DNA from: JBBQKF01 sp038326615
GTDB taxonomy: Bacteria > Bacillota > Clostridia > Saccharofermentanales > UBA5734
Assembly: GCA_038326615.1 (NCBI GenBank)
Contig: JBBQKF010000024.1
Coordinates: 1-34,973, forward strand
Length of the DNA stretch: 34,973 bases
Direction: 5' to 3'
The position numbers and the translations under genes were made by a program. The notes beneath the pieces are model-generated. The model saw only the letters and a list, made by a program, of their open reading frames with translations. It had not been told where the DNA came from and ran no database searches. Position 1 is the first letter of the stretch. The number at the start of each line of letters is the position of its first letter. Below, piece by piece: positions 8,018-15,499 of this stretch.

Positions 8018-8934
8018 TGGACATTCTTTGTATTTCGAATTTATCAAAAAACTTTGGATCAAATAAGGTTATTGATAATTTATCCTTTTGCGTACCGGAA
8101 AGTTCGATTTTTGGATTTATAGGCCAAAACGGAGCTGGGAAAACCACAACCATGAAAATGGTGCTTGGCCTTCTTAAACCGGATTCTGGTGAAATTTCTG
8201 TTTGTGGAGAGAGGGTTGCTTATGGTCAGACAAAAACCAATAAGCACATTGGCTATTTGCCTGATGTTCCGGAATTTTACAATTTCATGAAACCTATTGA
8301 ATATTTAAAGTTATGTGGCGAAATCACAGGTCTTTCACGCGAAAGGATCAAAAGTAAAAGTGAAGAACTACTTACGCTTGTAGGATTAGAGAAGGCAAAC
8401 AAAAGAATCGGTGGATTTTCACGTGGCATGAAACAAAGACTTGGAATTGCTCAGGCTTTGCTAAATGAACCCAAACTTCTGATTTGTGATGAGCCAACAT
8501 CGGCGCTTGACCCAATTGGCCGAAAGGAAATTCTTGATATCCTTTATCAAGTAAAAGGGAAAACGACGGTTGTGTTTTCAACTCACATCCTTTCTGACGT
8601 TGAACGAATATGTGACCATATCGCTGTTTTACACGACGGTAAATTAGCTCTTTCAGGAACATTATCCGATGTCAAATCACAACATAAGCAGGATGGTTTG
8701 TCTATAGAATTTGCATCTCAGGCAGAAAAGGAAATTTTTCTAAAAAATGATAAATTGTCCAAAATTGTTGCAAAGACTGAACAAACGAACTTGGGTATAG
8801 TTTTTCGTACGCCAGATATTAAAAAAACTGGAGCGATATTGGTTGATTCACTTTCAGTTAGTCGGATTTTGCCGGTAAGGTTTGAAATTCTTGAGCCGAC
8901 GCTGGAAAGTCTTTTTATGGAGGTGGTCAAATGA
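8017..8934 (+). CDS. ABC transporter ATP-binding protein (YxlF-like)
   Basis: A 305-residue ABC ATPase of the exporter (DrrA/YxlF) type. Walker A is GQNGAGKTT (about 36-44), the signature is FSRGMKQRLGIAQ, Walker B is LLICDEPTSALDP, and the H-loop is in VFSTHILSDVERICD. The C-terminal approximately 90 residues form the extension seen in DrrA-type ATPases. It starts with GTG at 8017, overlapping the preceding TAG, with a GAGGTGAGGAA site. It overlaps the permease by ATGA (8931-8934). It hydrolyses ATP to drive the 254-residue permease encoded next. The substrate is unknown. This is a second, unrelated exporter in the same 10 kb; unlike the LanF-like ATPase at 2366 it shows no E-loop. Confidence 0.9.
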   Translation: MDILCISNLSKNFGSNKVIDNLSFCVPESSIFGFIGQNGAGKTTTMKMVLGLLKPDSGEISVCGERVAYGQTKTNKHIGYLPDVPEFYNFMKPIEYLKLCGEITGLSRERIKSKSEELLTLVGLEKANKRIGGFSRGMKQRLGIAQALLNEPKLLICDEPTSALDPIGRKEILDILYQVKGKTTVVFSTHILSDVERICDHIAVLHDGKLALSGTLSDVKSQHKQDGLSIEFASQAEKEIFLKNDKLSKIVAKTEQTNLGIVFRTPDIKKTGAILVDSLSVSRILPVRFEILEPTLESLFMEVVK

Positions 8935-9695
8935 AAGCTTTTATAGCATTTACAAAGAAAGAATTTACTGAAAATGTTCGTTCCTATAAATTATTTATTA
9001 TGCTTGTTGTATTTTCGTTATTTGGAATGATGAACCCAATTACTGCTAAACTAACGCCTGAATTGCTAAAGTCCTTGATGCCTGAGGGAATTTCTCTCAC
9101 TATTACTGAGCCAACTGCTCTCGATTCTTGGGCGCAATTTTTTAAAAATGTTCCTCAAATGGGACTAATTGTTCTTGTAATTGTGTTTGGTGGAATTATG
9201 GCCAATGAGTTTAAGCGTGGAACTTTAATAAATATGCTTACTAAAGGATTATCAAGAAGTGTTGTAATTTTTTCTAAATTTACTATGGCCGTGACTATCT
9301 GGACGCTAAGCTATGCTATTTGCTTTGCTGTAACATATGCATACACGGCATATTTTTGGGGTATGAAAGGGATTAACAACGTACTATTAGCTGTTTTTGG
9401 CGTTTGGATTTTTGGCGTTTTTCTATTGGCAATTATTATGCTGTGTGGTGTTGTTTTTGAAAATGGTTATGGCAGTTTGCTCTTTACTGGTGCAATCGCG
9501 GTTGTTTTACTTTTAATAAATATCGCGCCAAAAGTACAAAAGTACAATCCGATTTCTCTCATATCAAGAAACATGGAACTGCTTACTAACAATATGACTG
9601 CGTCTGATTTCGCTTTCCCTATAGTTATTTGCTGCCTGGCAATAATTGTTTTACTGGCATCTTCGGTTCTGATTTTTAATAAGAAAGAATTGTAG
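8931..9695 (+). CDS. ABC-2 family permease (YxlG-like)
   Basis: A 254-residue membrane protein with about six hydrophobic helices (roughly 20-40, 78-98, 120-142, 150-175, 180-200, 228-248). The opening MKAFIAFTKKEFTENVRSYK and the loop FGGIMANEFKRGTLINMLTKGLSR, placed after the second helix, are typical of ABC-2 permeases that pair with DrrA/YxlF ATPases. The closing NKKEL is also family-like. The ATG overlaps the ATPase stop by four bases and uses a GGAGGTGG site inside that gene. It is the last gene of the YxlE-F-G-like operon; a hairpin terminator follows at 9774. Confidence 0.87.
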   Translation: MKAFIAFTKKEFTENVRSYKLFIMLVVFSLFGMMNPITAKLTPELLKSLMPEGISLTITEPTALDSWAQFFKNVPQMGLIVLVIVFGGIMANEFKRGTLINMLTKGLSRSVVIFSKFTMAVTIWTLSYAICFAVTYAYTAYFWGMKGINNVLLAVFGVWIFGVFLLAIIMLCGVVFENGYGSLLFTGAIAVVLLLINIAPKVQKYNPISLISRNMELLTNNMTASDFAFPIVICCLAIIVLLASSVLIFNKKEL

Positions 9696-9696
9696 T

Positions 9697-9725
9697 CGAA
9701 TTATAAACGAATTATAAACGAATTA
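9697..9725. repeat. Short 11-bp direct repeat
   Basis: CGAATTATAAA occurs twice in a row and is followed by CGAATTA, immediately after the permease stop codon. It is probably simple slippage; no function is assigned. Confidence 0.6.
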
Positions 9726-9773
9726 ACTTAAAAAGTATTGAAGTTTTAAACCTTTGATTGGAAATTTTCCTAT

Positions 9774-9802
9774 AAAAAGCGCTCAGCCCTATAGCGTTTT
9801 TT
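9774..9802 (+). terminator. Rho-independent terminator of the YxlEFG-like operon
   Basis: A 10-bp stem, AAAAAGCGCT (9774-9783) with AGCGTTTTTT (9793-9802, one G-T pair), encloses a 9-base loop and ends in six T residues about 80 bp after the permease stop. Confidence 0.8.
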
Positions 9803-10063
9803 ATTTGCAATCATTTTTTTATCGGCTTCCGAAGATATTTTGGGATTAAGAGAAATGGAATTAGCAGAAATAGAATTAGAAGAAATAAAATTAGAAGATA
9901 AGGTTGTTAATATAAACTGAAAAATTAACAATTTTACTAATCCAACACTGTAGCAGGAAATACCTATATTAATTGCTGTTTTGAATATCTTTATTACTAA
10001 ATTTATACTAAACAAATTTTGCCCTAAAATGAAGCTAGTTCGTTTTTTACATGCTCTATGTGG
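9803..10063. other. AT-rich intergenic stretch with low-complexity A/G-rich run
   Basis: No gene is convincing here. 9850-9900 repeats AGAAATAGAATTAGAAG-like units. A minus-strand open frame across it (9770-10015) is low-complexity, overlaps the terminator and has no ribosome site. Confidence 0.5.
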
Positions 10064-10069
10064 TATAAT
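10061..10069 (+). promoter_or_regulatory. Extended -10 promoter element
   Basis: TGGTATAAT forms an extended -10 (TGN-TATAAT) about 34 bp before the ATG at 10103. The -35 is poor, as is usual for extended -10 promoters. Confidence 0.5.
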
Positions 10070-10102
10070 GAGCTTAATTAATGAAATTGAAGGTGGTAAA
10101 GA

Positions 10103-11254
10103 ATGAATTTAGTTGGTAAAGCGGTCACAAATGAGGTTTTTGGAGAAGGAACGATAGTCAGATATGATGGGAATTACATTACAGTTTTATTTGTGGCAGG
10201 TGAAAAGAATTTTCAATATCCTGAAGGCTTCGACAAGTTTTTAAAAATAAAAGACGAAGCTGCTGATGAACGTATTAAAGACGAAATTGTAGTTAAGGAA
10301 GCATACGAGAAAGAGCTTGCTGATTTTAAAGTGGTAAAAAAAGAAGAGGATAAAAGGAAAGAAGCATTAATTGAATTGAAAAAAATGAGCGTCAGGGGCA
10401 ATTCTAAAAGTGCTGGCAAAACGTCGTCTTCCACATCTTCCCCGAGAGTCAGGTCTGCTTCATCATCGAAATCAGGTTCGAAGTCACTTAGGGCTATTAA
10501 TGTAGCTTTTAAATGCAACTTTTGCGATGGAGGTAATTCTGAGGAACAAATCGGATATAATGGAGTTTGCAGTTTCGAAAATTTGAAAAATAACGTTGAG
10601 AAAGAAAGCCGTGCATGGTGCAGTAGCGAAGGCTCTGATTGTTTGAAATATTTTAATGGCGACATTACAAGGAAAACCCTTGACGGTCTTATGCTTACTG
10701 ATGGCGGCTTCGTATGCTATGAAAGCCAGATGCTTCGCGACTGGAAAGCCTTTGCGGGAGTTGTTCAAAAAGGCGAAAGCAAAGGAGCGCCAATGAAGCT
10801 TAAGGGCGTAAGAAATAACAGCTTATGTATTTTAACTTCACGTTACCCAGGAACAAAAGAAGCTGAGAGATTAATCTTTGCGGTTTTCCTTGTTGGGGAA
10901 AATTTTGAAGGAGATTACAAGGATGCTGGATATGTATTGGCAAAAGATGATTACAGGATAAAACTTTCAGAAAATGAAGCAAAATCAATGCTTTACTGGG
11001 ATTACCACGCCAACGACAATCAGTCAGCCAAGACTTTATGGGCAACAGGCCTTCACCGATATTTTGAGGACGTCGAGGCTGCGCAAATTTTGAGAGATAT
11101 TGTCAAAGTAAAGCAGGGTTCGGCAGACGAAAGCGATGCTCTTGATATGTTTGAACATTTCTGCAAAGTCAAAAGCATTGTAATTGACACAATACCAGAA
11201 GCCACAGGCGCCCGAATACCAAAAACACAAGGGGACGGTTCCGCTGTGTTGTAG
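10103..11254 (+). CDS. Tudor/SH3-like plus cysteine-motif protein of unknown function
   Basis: A 383-residue protein. Residues 1-50 (VTNEVFGEGTIVRYDGNYITVLF) resemble the small Tudor/SH3-like fold seen at the end of UvrD/PcrA helicases. A charged coiled-coil-like stretch (50-95) and a Ser-rich linker (100-130) follow. The C-terminal domain opens with FKCNFCDGG, then YNGVC, AWCSSEGSDC and several aromatic residues; the spaced cysteines look like a zinc or metal site. I recognise the overall type as a recurring conserved hypothetical in clostridia but cannot name a function. A GGTGG site precedes the ATG. The final residues (TQGDGSAVL) are encoded by a GGGGACGG REP-like element, so the native C-terminus has probably been replaced. 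Confidence 0.8.
   Translation: MNLVGKAVTNEVFGEGTIVRYDGNYITVLFVAGEKNFQYPEGFDKFLKIKDEAADERIKDEIVVKEAYEKELADFKVVKKEEDKRKEALIELKKMSVRGNSKSAGKTSSSTSSPRVRSASSSKSGSKSLRAINVAFKCNFCDGGNSEEQIGYNGVCSFENLKNNVEKESRAWCSSEGSDCLKYFNGDITRKTLDGLMLTDGGFVCYESQMLRDWKAFAGVVQKGESKGAPMKLKGVRNNSLCILTSRYPGTKEAERLIFAVFLVGENFEGDYKDAGYVLAKDDYRIKLSENEAKSMLYWDYHANDNQSAKTLWATGLHRYFEDVEAAQILRDIVKVKQGSADESDALDMFEHFCKVKSIVIDTIPEATGARIPKTQGDGSAVL
11224..11250. repeat. REP-like GGGGACGG element, single arm
   Basis: A 27-bp arm containing CACAAGGGGACGGTTCC and ending CTGTGTT. It matches the arms of the palindromes at 13167 and 29407. It lies inside the 3' end of the preceding gene and provides its last codons and reaches its stop. 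A decayed relative (CCCCGTTCTTCTGTG) may lie near 11318-11335. Confidence 0.75.
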
Positions 11255-11575
11255 TCGAAAACAAATTAACGCCTCTCGCTGCAGCAAAAATAACACAAAA
11301 CAAGACAAGACAAAAAACAAAACCCCGTTCTTCTGTGAGTTTAACTAAACTAAAACACAGGCGGCCGGGTCTTTTTTTGAATAAAAACTGCGTGTAACAA
11401 AGGAAAAATTTCTATGTCACGATTATAATTAACGGATATTTTCTCGTATACTTCAAGGTGAAAAGGATCAATCATATTTACCTCTTTAAGATCTGTGCAC
11501 TCCCCTCTGTGCATAGCCTTAAAACGCAGCATAGACTATATATAACTATATACAAATTACAAAGGAGGATTTCAT
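11255..11575. other. Intergenic region between the zinc-motif gene and the SRPBCC gene
   Basis: It holds the possible decayed REP arm near 11318 and a short minus-strand open frame (11350-11478 from an internal ATG with a GAGGT-like site) coding about 42 residues with no recognisable similarity. A GTGCAC/GTGCAT inverted pair lies near 11495-11515. I see no other gene. Confidence 0.45.
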
Positions 11576-11971
11576 ATGTTTGATTCTTTTAGTGTTTCAG
11601 AATTATTTGATGTTTCACCGCAAAAGGCCTTTGGTGCTTGGCTAGACAGTAAAGAGCATACTGCTTTTACCGGAGGAGCCGCCCAAATTGAGCCTTTCAT
11701 TGGTGGGAAATTTAATGTCTGGGATGATTATATATGGGGCAAGACTCTGGTAATAGATAAATATTCCCACATTGTTCAGATCTGGCGAACAACAGAATTT
11801 TCAAAGGATGACGCTGATTCTATAGTCGACATTACTTTTGAGCAGGAAAAAGAAGGAACAAGAATTACTATTAATCACACAAATATTCCTGAAGGGCAGG
11901 GCGTAGATTACAAGAATGGCTGGATTTCTTACTACTTTGAGCCTATGAAAAAATATTTTAAACTTCAATAA
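11576..11971 (+). CDS. SRPBCC / AHSA1-type domain protein
   Basis: A 131-residue single-domain protein of the START/Bet v1-like (SRPBCC) superfamily, AHSA1 branch. Visible marks are FDVSPQKAFGAWLDSKEHTAF near the start, the GGKFNVWDDYIWGKTLVID strand pair, IVQIWRTTEF, TRITINHTNIP, and the final amphipathic helix GWISYYFEPMKKYF. The family forms a hydrophobic pocket and is often linked to stress or ligand binding; no specific ligand can be assigned. AGGAGG (11563-11568) precedes the ATG with optimal spacing. It appears to be a single-gene unit. Confidence 0.88.
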   Translation: MFDSFSVSELFDVSPQKAFGAWLDSKEHTAFTGGAAQIEPFIGGKFNVWDDYIWGKTLVIDKYSHIVQIWRTTEFSKDDADSIVDITFEQEKEGTRITINHTNIPEGQGVDYKNGWISYYFEPMKKYFKLQ

Positions 11972-12234
11972 TCGGATATATTTATAGCAGTAAAAATTAA
12001 ATTGAATTTAAGAAAATAAATAAAGAGAACCTTAAGCGACAAGCGAAGCGGAAAATGAGGGTGTGACTTCTCTGTTTTGTTTTGTCAGCGTTGTCCTGTG
12101 TCTTATCTGTAGCCATACCCTTGTATAATAATGTTGTAACCTAAATCAATAAATCAAGGTCAAATATCTTCTATTCCCATACTCCATATGGGGTACTAGA
12201 TTCGTACAGGTTGAGGAGGGCGTAGGAATCCCCC
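11972..12234. other. Intergenic region before the PAS-GGDEF gene
   Basis: It contains a 19-base block, GCGAAGCGGAAAATGAGGG (12043-12061), that recurs with two changes at 20031-20049, and a small CCCATA/TATGGG inverted pair near 12176-12192. No gene or known riboswitch class is visible. Confidence 0.45.
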
Positions 12235-12263
12235 TTGTAATAGCTGAATTTGATGTGTATAAT
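12235..12263 (+). promoter_or_regulatory. Sigma-A-type promoter of the PAS-GGDEF gene
   Basis: TTGTAA (12235-12240), a 17-base spacer and TATAAT (12258-12263) lie 33 bp before the ATG at 12297. Confidence 0.65.
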
Positions 12264-12296
12264 GGGCAATATAAAAGGATTTAGGAGGGCTTTATT

Positions 12297-13151
12297 ATGA
12301 ATCTTGTTAATGAGCAATACAAAATTATTGTTGAATCCTCTCCGAATATGATCTGGCGCGCTGGGACGGATGCTTTGTGCAATTATTTCAACACAACATG
12401 GCTAAATTTTACCGGACGGTCTATTTCTGAAGAAATGGGTAATGGTTGGGCTGAAGGCGTCCATCCTGAAGATTTTGACCGTTGTCTTAAAATATATTTG
12501 GATGCATTTGCAAAGCAAAAAGCATTTGAAATGGAATACAGACTTAAAAGACACGATGGAGCATGGAGATGGATAAATGACCGGGGTGTTCCTTTTAATA
12601 ATGATGACAATGAATTTGGCGGATATATTGGAAGCTGTATGGATGTTACTGAGAAGGTTGAAGGTGCGACTTTGCGCAAAATGGCCCAGACTGACGGCCT
12701 TACTGGAATTAATAACAGACAATATTTTGAGCATCTTGCAAGAAAAGAGCTTCAAGAAGCAGTTGACAACGATGAAACATTATTTCTTGTAATGATTGAT
12801 GTTGATAAATTTAAGATTATAAATGATGTTTACGGGCATCAGGCTGGTGATGCTGTTTTGCAAAAAATAGCTACCTCGCTTGTATCAAGCATAGGTAAAG
12901 ATGACCTTGTTGGGCGATATGGCGGAGACGAATTTGTTGTTTTGCTTAGAAATGTTTCTGAAAAATATGTTAATGAAACAATTGAAAATTGCCGGAATGC
13001 AATAAAAAATTTGAAAATTACTTTTGGAAACAAATCTATTGCAACTACCGCAAGTTTTGGAATTATGCAAAGAGAAATTGAAAACGATTTGGAAAAACTT
13101 GTATTTACGGCGGATAAAAAAATGTACGAAAATAAAAGTGCGAGAAAATAA
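12297..13151 (+). CDS. PAS-GGDEF diguanylate cyclase
   Basis: A 284-residue cytoplasmic protein expected to make cyclic di-GMP from two GTP. The PAS domain (about 5-120) has SPNMIWRAGTDALCNYFN, FTGRSISEEMGNGWAEGVHPEDFDRCL and the closing GGYIGSCMDVTEK, typical of PAS/PAC sensor modules. The GGDEF domain (about 125-283) starts TDGLTGINNRQYFEH and has the intact active motif GRYGGDEFVVLLR. The allosteric inhibitory RxxD site normally placed before GGDEF reads GKDD, so the arginine is missing and product feedback is probably weak. No transmembrane segment is present, so the signal should be cytosolic; the PAS ligand is unknown. GGAGGG precedes the ATG, and a good promoter lies just upstream. Confidence 0.92.
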   Translation: MNLVNEQYKIIVESSPNMIWRAGTDALCNYFNTTWLNFTGRSISEEMGNGWAEGVHPEDFDRCLKIYLDAFAKQKAFEMEYRLKRHDGAWRWINDRGVPFNNDDNEFGGYIGSCMDVTEKVEGATLRKMAQTDGLTGINNRQYFEHLARKELQEAVDNDETLFLVMIDVDKFKIINDVYGHQAGDAVLQKIATSLVSSIGKDDLVGRYGGDEFVVLLRNVSEKYVNETIENCRNAIKNLKITFGNKSIATTASFGIMQREIENDLEKLVFTADKKMYENKSARK

Positions 13152-13166
13152 ACACACAAGGGAATA

Positions 13167-13222
13167 AACAAGGGGACGGTGCCTTTGTGCTCGGTGGAAC
13201 ACAGAGGAACCGTACCCTTGTT
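13167..13222. repeat. REP-like palindrome (GGGGACGG family)
   Basis: Two 23-bp arms (13167-13189 and 13200-13222) pair at 20 of 23 positions around a 10-base loop. The left arm contains AAGGGGACGGTGCC and the right arm GGAACCGTACCCTT. It lies between the stop of the GGDEF gene (13151) and the start of the J-domain gene (13242). A further half-arm, ACACACAAGGG, lies at 13152-13162. Confidence 0.85.
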
Positions 13223-13241
13223 GTGGACTAGCAGGAGAAAA

Positions 13242-13910
13242 ATGTCAAATTATTATGATGAACTAGGAATAAACAGGCATGCAACAGGCAAAGAAATAAA
13301 AATTGCCTATCGGGCGTTGGGTAAAAAGTACCATCCAGACGTTCACGCAGGAGATAAAAAATTTGCCGAACACAAAATGAAGATAATAAACATAGCATAT
13401 GAGGTTCTTTCGAATTCAGAAAAGAAGAAAAAATATGATCTAGGTTTCAGCCTTAGGTCTAAAAAATCTTCAAATACCAACACTGAACCTAGTGCCAAAC
13501 CTGCTAATGATTTCAAGAAGAACAGCGCAAAGAAATTTGTCAAAATTTCAGTTGAGATGAAGGAAGAAATTTACAATAAAGCGCTTAACATGAAAAATAC
13601 GGCACAAACGCAAGAAGCATTTCTTAACGCTGCGGAACTTTTCAAAAAAATTGTAGGTTACAAAAATGCCTATTTTACTGGCGTTGAGTGCGAAAGAATT
13701 GCTGCTCGTATCAAAAACGAGAATGAAGTTGAAGAACATAATGAAGAAATTTATTTAATGGCATTCAAGATGATGGCTGCAAGTAATTCTGCTTATGATT
13801 TTCTTAAAACATCTGGAGCATTTGCTGAAATTAGAGGCTATAAAAACTCGGACAGATTAGCGGTTGACTGCAAGAAAAAAGCCTTAAAACTTAGCCAAAC
13901 CTGCCTGTGA
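13242..13910 (+). CDS. J-domain (DnaJ-like) protein with two C-terminal repeats
   Basis: A 222-residue protein. The N-terminal J domain (about 1-66) has YYDELGINRHATGKEIKIAY, the essential HPD tripeptide in KKYHPDVHAG, and AYEVLSNSEKKKKYD, so it should stimulate an Hsp70 (DnaK) ATPase. There is no Gly/Phe region, zinc finger or DnaJ C-terminal domain. A Ser/Asn/Lys-rich linker (70-100) leads to two imperfect repeats of about 45 residues (around 108-155 and 165-212), each with a helix and a GYKN...C end (KKIVGYKNAYFTGVECERIA; AEIRGYKNSDRLAVDCKKKA). These repeats probably bind partners. ATG 13242 follows a CAGGAG site; upstream starts lie in the REP element. The 3' end overlaps the convergent pstB2 gene by 20 bp. 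Confidence 0.85.
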   Translation: MSNYYDELGINRHATGKEIKIAYRALGKKYHPDVHAGDKKFAEHKMKIINIAYEVLSNSEKKKKYDLGFSLRSKKSSNTNTEPSAKPANDFKKNSAKKFVKISVEMKEEIYNKALNMKNTAQTQEAFLNAAELFKKIVGYKNAYFTGVECERIAARIKNENEVEEHNEEIYLMAFKMMAASNSAYDFLKTSGAFAEIRGYKNSDRLAVDCKKKALKLSQTCL

Positions 13911-14652
13911 TGTAATCGCTAGTTTTATTATCGTGAGGATTAGAGAAGAGAGCGTCAGCCGGGCCTTGTTCTATAAGACTACCCATGAGCATAAATCCAG
14001 CTTTATCCGCAACACGTGCAGCCTGCTGAACATTATGAGGAATGATAATAATGGTAAAGCGTTCTTTGAGACGCTGCAAAGATTCTTCAATCTTATTTGT
14101 TGAAACTGGGTCAAGGCCAGAACAAGGTCGGTCAAGAAGAATGACCTCAGGCCCTAAAGCAAGAATTCTGGCAATACAAAGACGTTGTTGCTGCCCACCG
14201 GACATTCTAAAAGCAGAGGTATGGAGTCTATCCTTGACGTCATCCCAAAGAACCGCCATTTTTAGTGCCTCTTCAACCTTTTCTTCGAGCTGCGCTTTGC
14301 CTTTAATTCCATTCATACGGGGTCCATAAGCGATGTTATCGAATATGGACATCGGAAGTGGAATGGGTACTTCAAAAACCATTCCAACTTTGCGGCGAAG
14401 CTCTGTAACACTTACATCAGGTGTATGAATACTTTTGCCATCAATTAAAATTTCTCCTTCCATTCGTGCCTCAGGAACCAAATCACTTAGGCGATTTAGC
14501 GCACGAAGCAGAGTGGTCGTTCCGCTATTGGCAGGACCAAAAAGAGCGAAAATTTCATTTGCCGTTATTTCAAGATTTAAATCTTTTATTACTTGATTTT
14601 TACTATAGTAGAAGTTAAGATTTTTTATATCTATTTTAGCTTGTTGTGTCAT
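13891..14652 (-). CDS. pstB: Degenerate PstB paralogue (probable non-catalytic partner of PstB1)
   Basis: A 253-residue ABC ATPase of the phosphate importer, full length and with the typical PstB end SDYITGRFG. Key catalytic residues are lost: Walker A reads GPANSGTTT (39-47, the invariant Lys is T45), the Q-loop reads GMVFEVPIP (Gln to E94), and Walker B reads ILLDRP (catalytic Glu to R175). The signature SGGQQQR (151-157) and H206 are intact. PstB1 of the same operon shows the opposite pattern, so the two probably pair as a heterodimer in which this subunit lends its signature to PstB1's ATP site. The frame is clean over 253 codons, which argues against simple decay. ATG 14652 follows AAGGTGG and starts where PstB homology starts; an ATG at 14679 would add nine residues inside pstA. 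It is the last gene of the operon. Confidence 0.88.
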   Translation of the reverse strand: MTQQAKIDIKNLNFYYSKNQVIKDLNLEITANEIFALFGPANSGTTTLLRALNRLSDLVPEARMEGEILIDGKSIHTPDVSVTELRRKVGMVFEVPIPLPMSIFDNIAYGPRMNGIKGKAQLEEKVEEALKMAVLWDDVKDRLHTSAFRMSGGQQQRLCIARILALGPEVILLDRPCSGLDPVSTNKIEESLQRLKERFTIIIIPHNVQQAARVADKAGFMLMGSLIEQGPADALFSNPHDNKTSDYITGRFG

Positions 14653-14662
14653 TGTCCACCTT

Positions 14663-15499
14663 CTATCTGCCTTTTGCAACGAATTTATTTACGAGCACAT
14701 TTGCCGATACATTAATAATAAGGATAAGAATAATCATAAGGGCAGCAGTACCATAAGCGCGCTCTATGGATATTCCTTCCCTGGCAAGTATGTAAAAATG
14801 AACAGCCATTGTTCTTGCTGGTGAAAAAATAGAAGTCGGTATCCGAAGAGCTGATCCTGCGGTAAGTATAACAGCAGCGGTCTCAGCAACGCAGCGTCCG
14901 ATTCCCAATATAACGCCTGTTGCAATACCCGGAAGTGCGGATGGAATAACAGATCCGACGATTGTCTGCCATTTAGTTCCTCCCAAAGAAAAACTAACTT
15001 CACGGTACATCTTAGGAACAGTCCGTATAGCCTCTTCTGATGTTCTTATAATCGTAGGAAGAATCATAACAGCCATAGTCAATCCACCAGAGAGTACCGA
15101 CCAGCCCATGTTTAAATACATAACAAAGAAAATGAAACCGAAAAGTCCGTAAACAATCGATGGTATCGCAGCAAGAGATTCTGCACTAAAGCGAATAATT
15201 CTAGTAGCACGACCCTCATTTGTATATTCAGTAAGATAAAAAGCTGTCCCGACTCCAAAAGGAGTTGCAACAATAACTGCAACAGCTGTTACCATCAAAG
15301 TACTTACAATGGTAGAAAAAATACCGCCGGATCGTCCCATATCGGTAGGGCTTTCTGTTAGGAATTTCCAACTCAGTGTAGGAAGACCTTTGAAAAGTAT
15401 ATACACCATTATGAATAAGAGAAGGGCAATAACCAATAATGCAGCTGCCCAAATCACAATTTTAGCAATTTTCTGAGAAACTTTTGGACTAACTATCAT
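14663..15499 (-). CDS. pstA: Phosphate ABC transporter permease PstA
   Basis: A 278-residue permease with six predicted helices. After the first helix (about 15-38), the extracytoplasmic ESPTDMGRSGGIFSTIVSTL segment, the GTAFYLTEY loop and IPSIVYGLFGFIFFV are characteristic of PstA. The ATPase-docking EAA loop reads REVSFSLGGTKWQTIVGSVIPSALPGI. With PstC it forms the phosphate channel and contacts the two PstB subunits. The start overlaps the pstC stop by four bases (15496-15499, ATGA), and pstB2 follows with a 10-bp gap. The length is normal for the family. Confidence 0.94.
   Translation of the reverse strand: MIVSPKVSQKIAKIVIWAAALLVIALLLFIMVYILFKGLPTLSWKFLTESPTDMGRSGGIFSTIVSTLMVTAVAVIVATPFGVGTAFYLTEYTNEGRATRIIRFSAESLAAIPSIVYGLFGFIFFVMYLNMGWSVLSGGLTMAVMILPTIIRTSEEAIRTVPKMYREVSFSLGGTKWQTIVGSVIPSALPGIATGVILGIGRCVAETAAVILTAGSALRIPTSIFSPARTMAVHFYILAREGISIERAYGTAALMIILILIINVSANVLVNKFVAKGR

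Noticed and set aside
9770..10015. Minus-strand open frame of 81 codons
   Set aside because: Its sequence comes largely from a low-complexity A/G-rich run, it overlaps the operon terminator, and it lacks a ribosome site.
11350..11532. Minus-strand open frame of 60 codons, or 42 from an internal ATG with a GAGGT-like site
   Set aside because: The internal start looks plausible, but the protein is unrecognisable and the region is repeat-derived in part. Not enough to call a gene.
12153..12284. Open frame with protein-like translation (FVQVEEGVGIPLVIAEF) before the GGDEF gene
   Set aside because: There is no start codon before it, it is only 43 codons long, and it overlaps a good promoter. It may be a gene remnant, but chance cannot be excluded.
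11972..12296. Cyclic di-GMP riboswitch upstream of the GGDEF gene
   Set aside because: I could not find the conserved GEMM cores, and the promoter lies too close to the start to leave room for one.
13891..14652. Calling pstB2 a plain pseudogene
   Set aside because: The frame is open from a good start to a native PstB C-terminus, the signature and H-loop are intact, and the losses complement those in PstB1. Functional specialisation fits better than decay.
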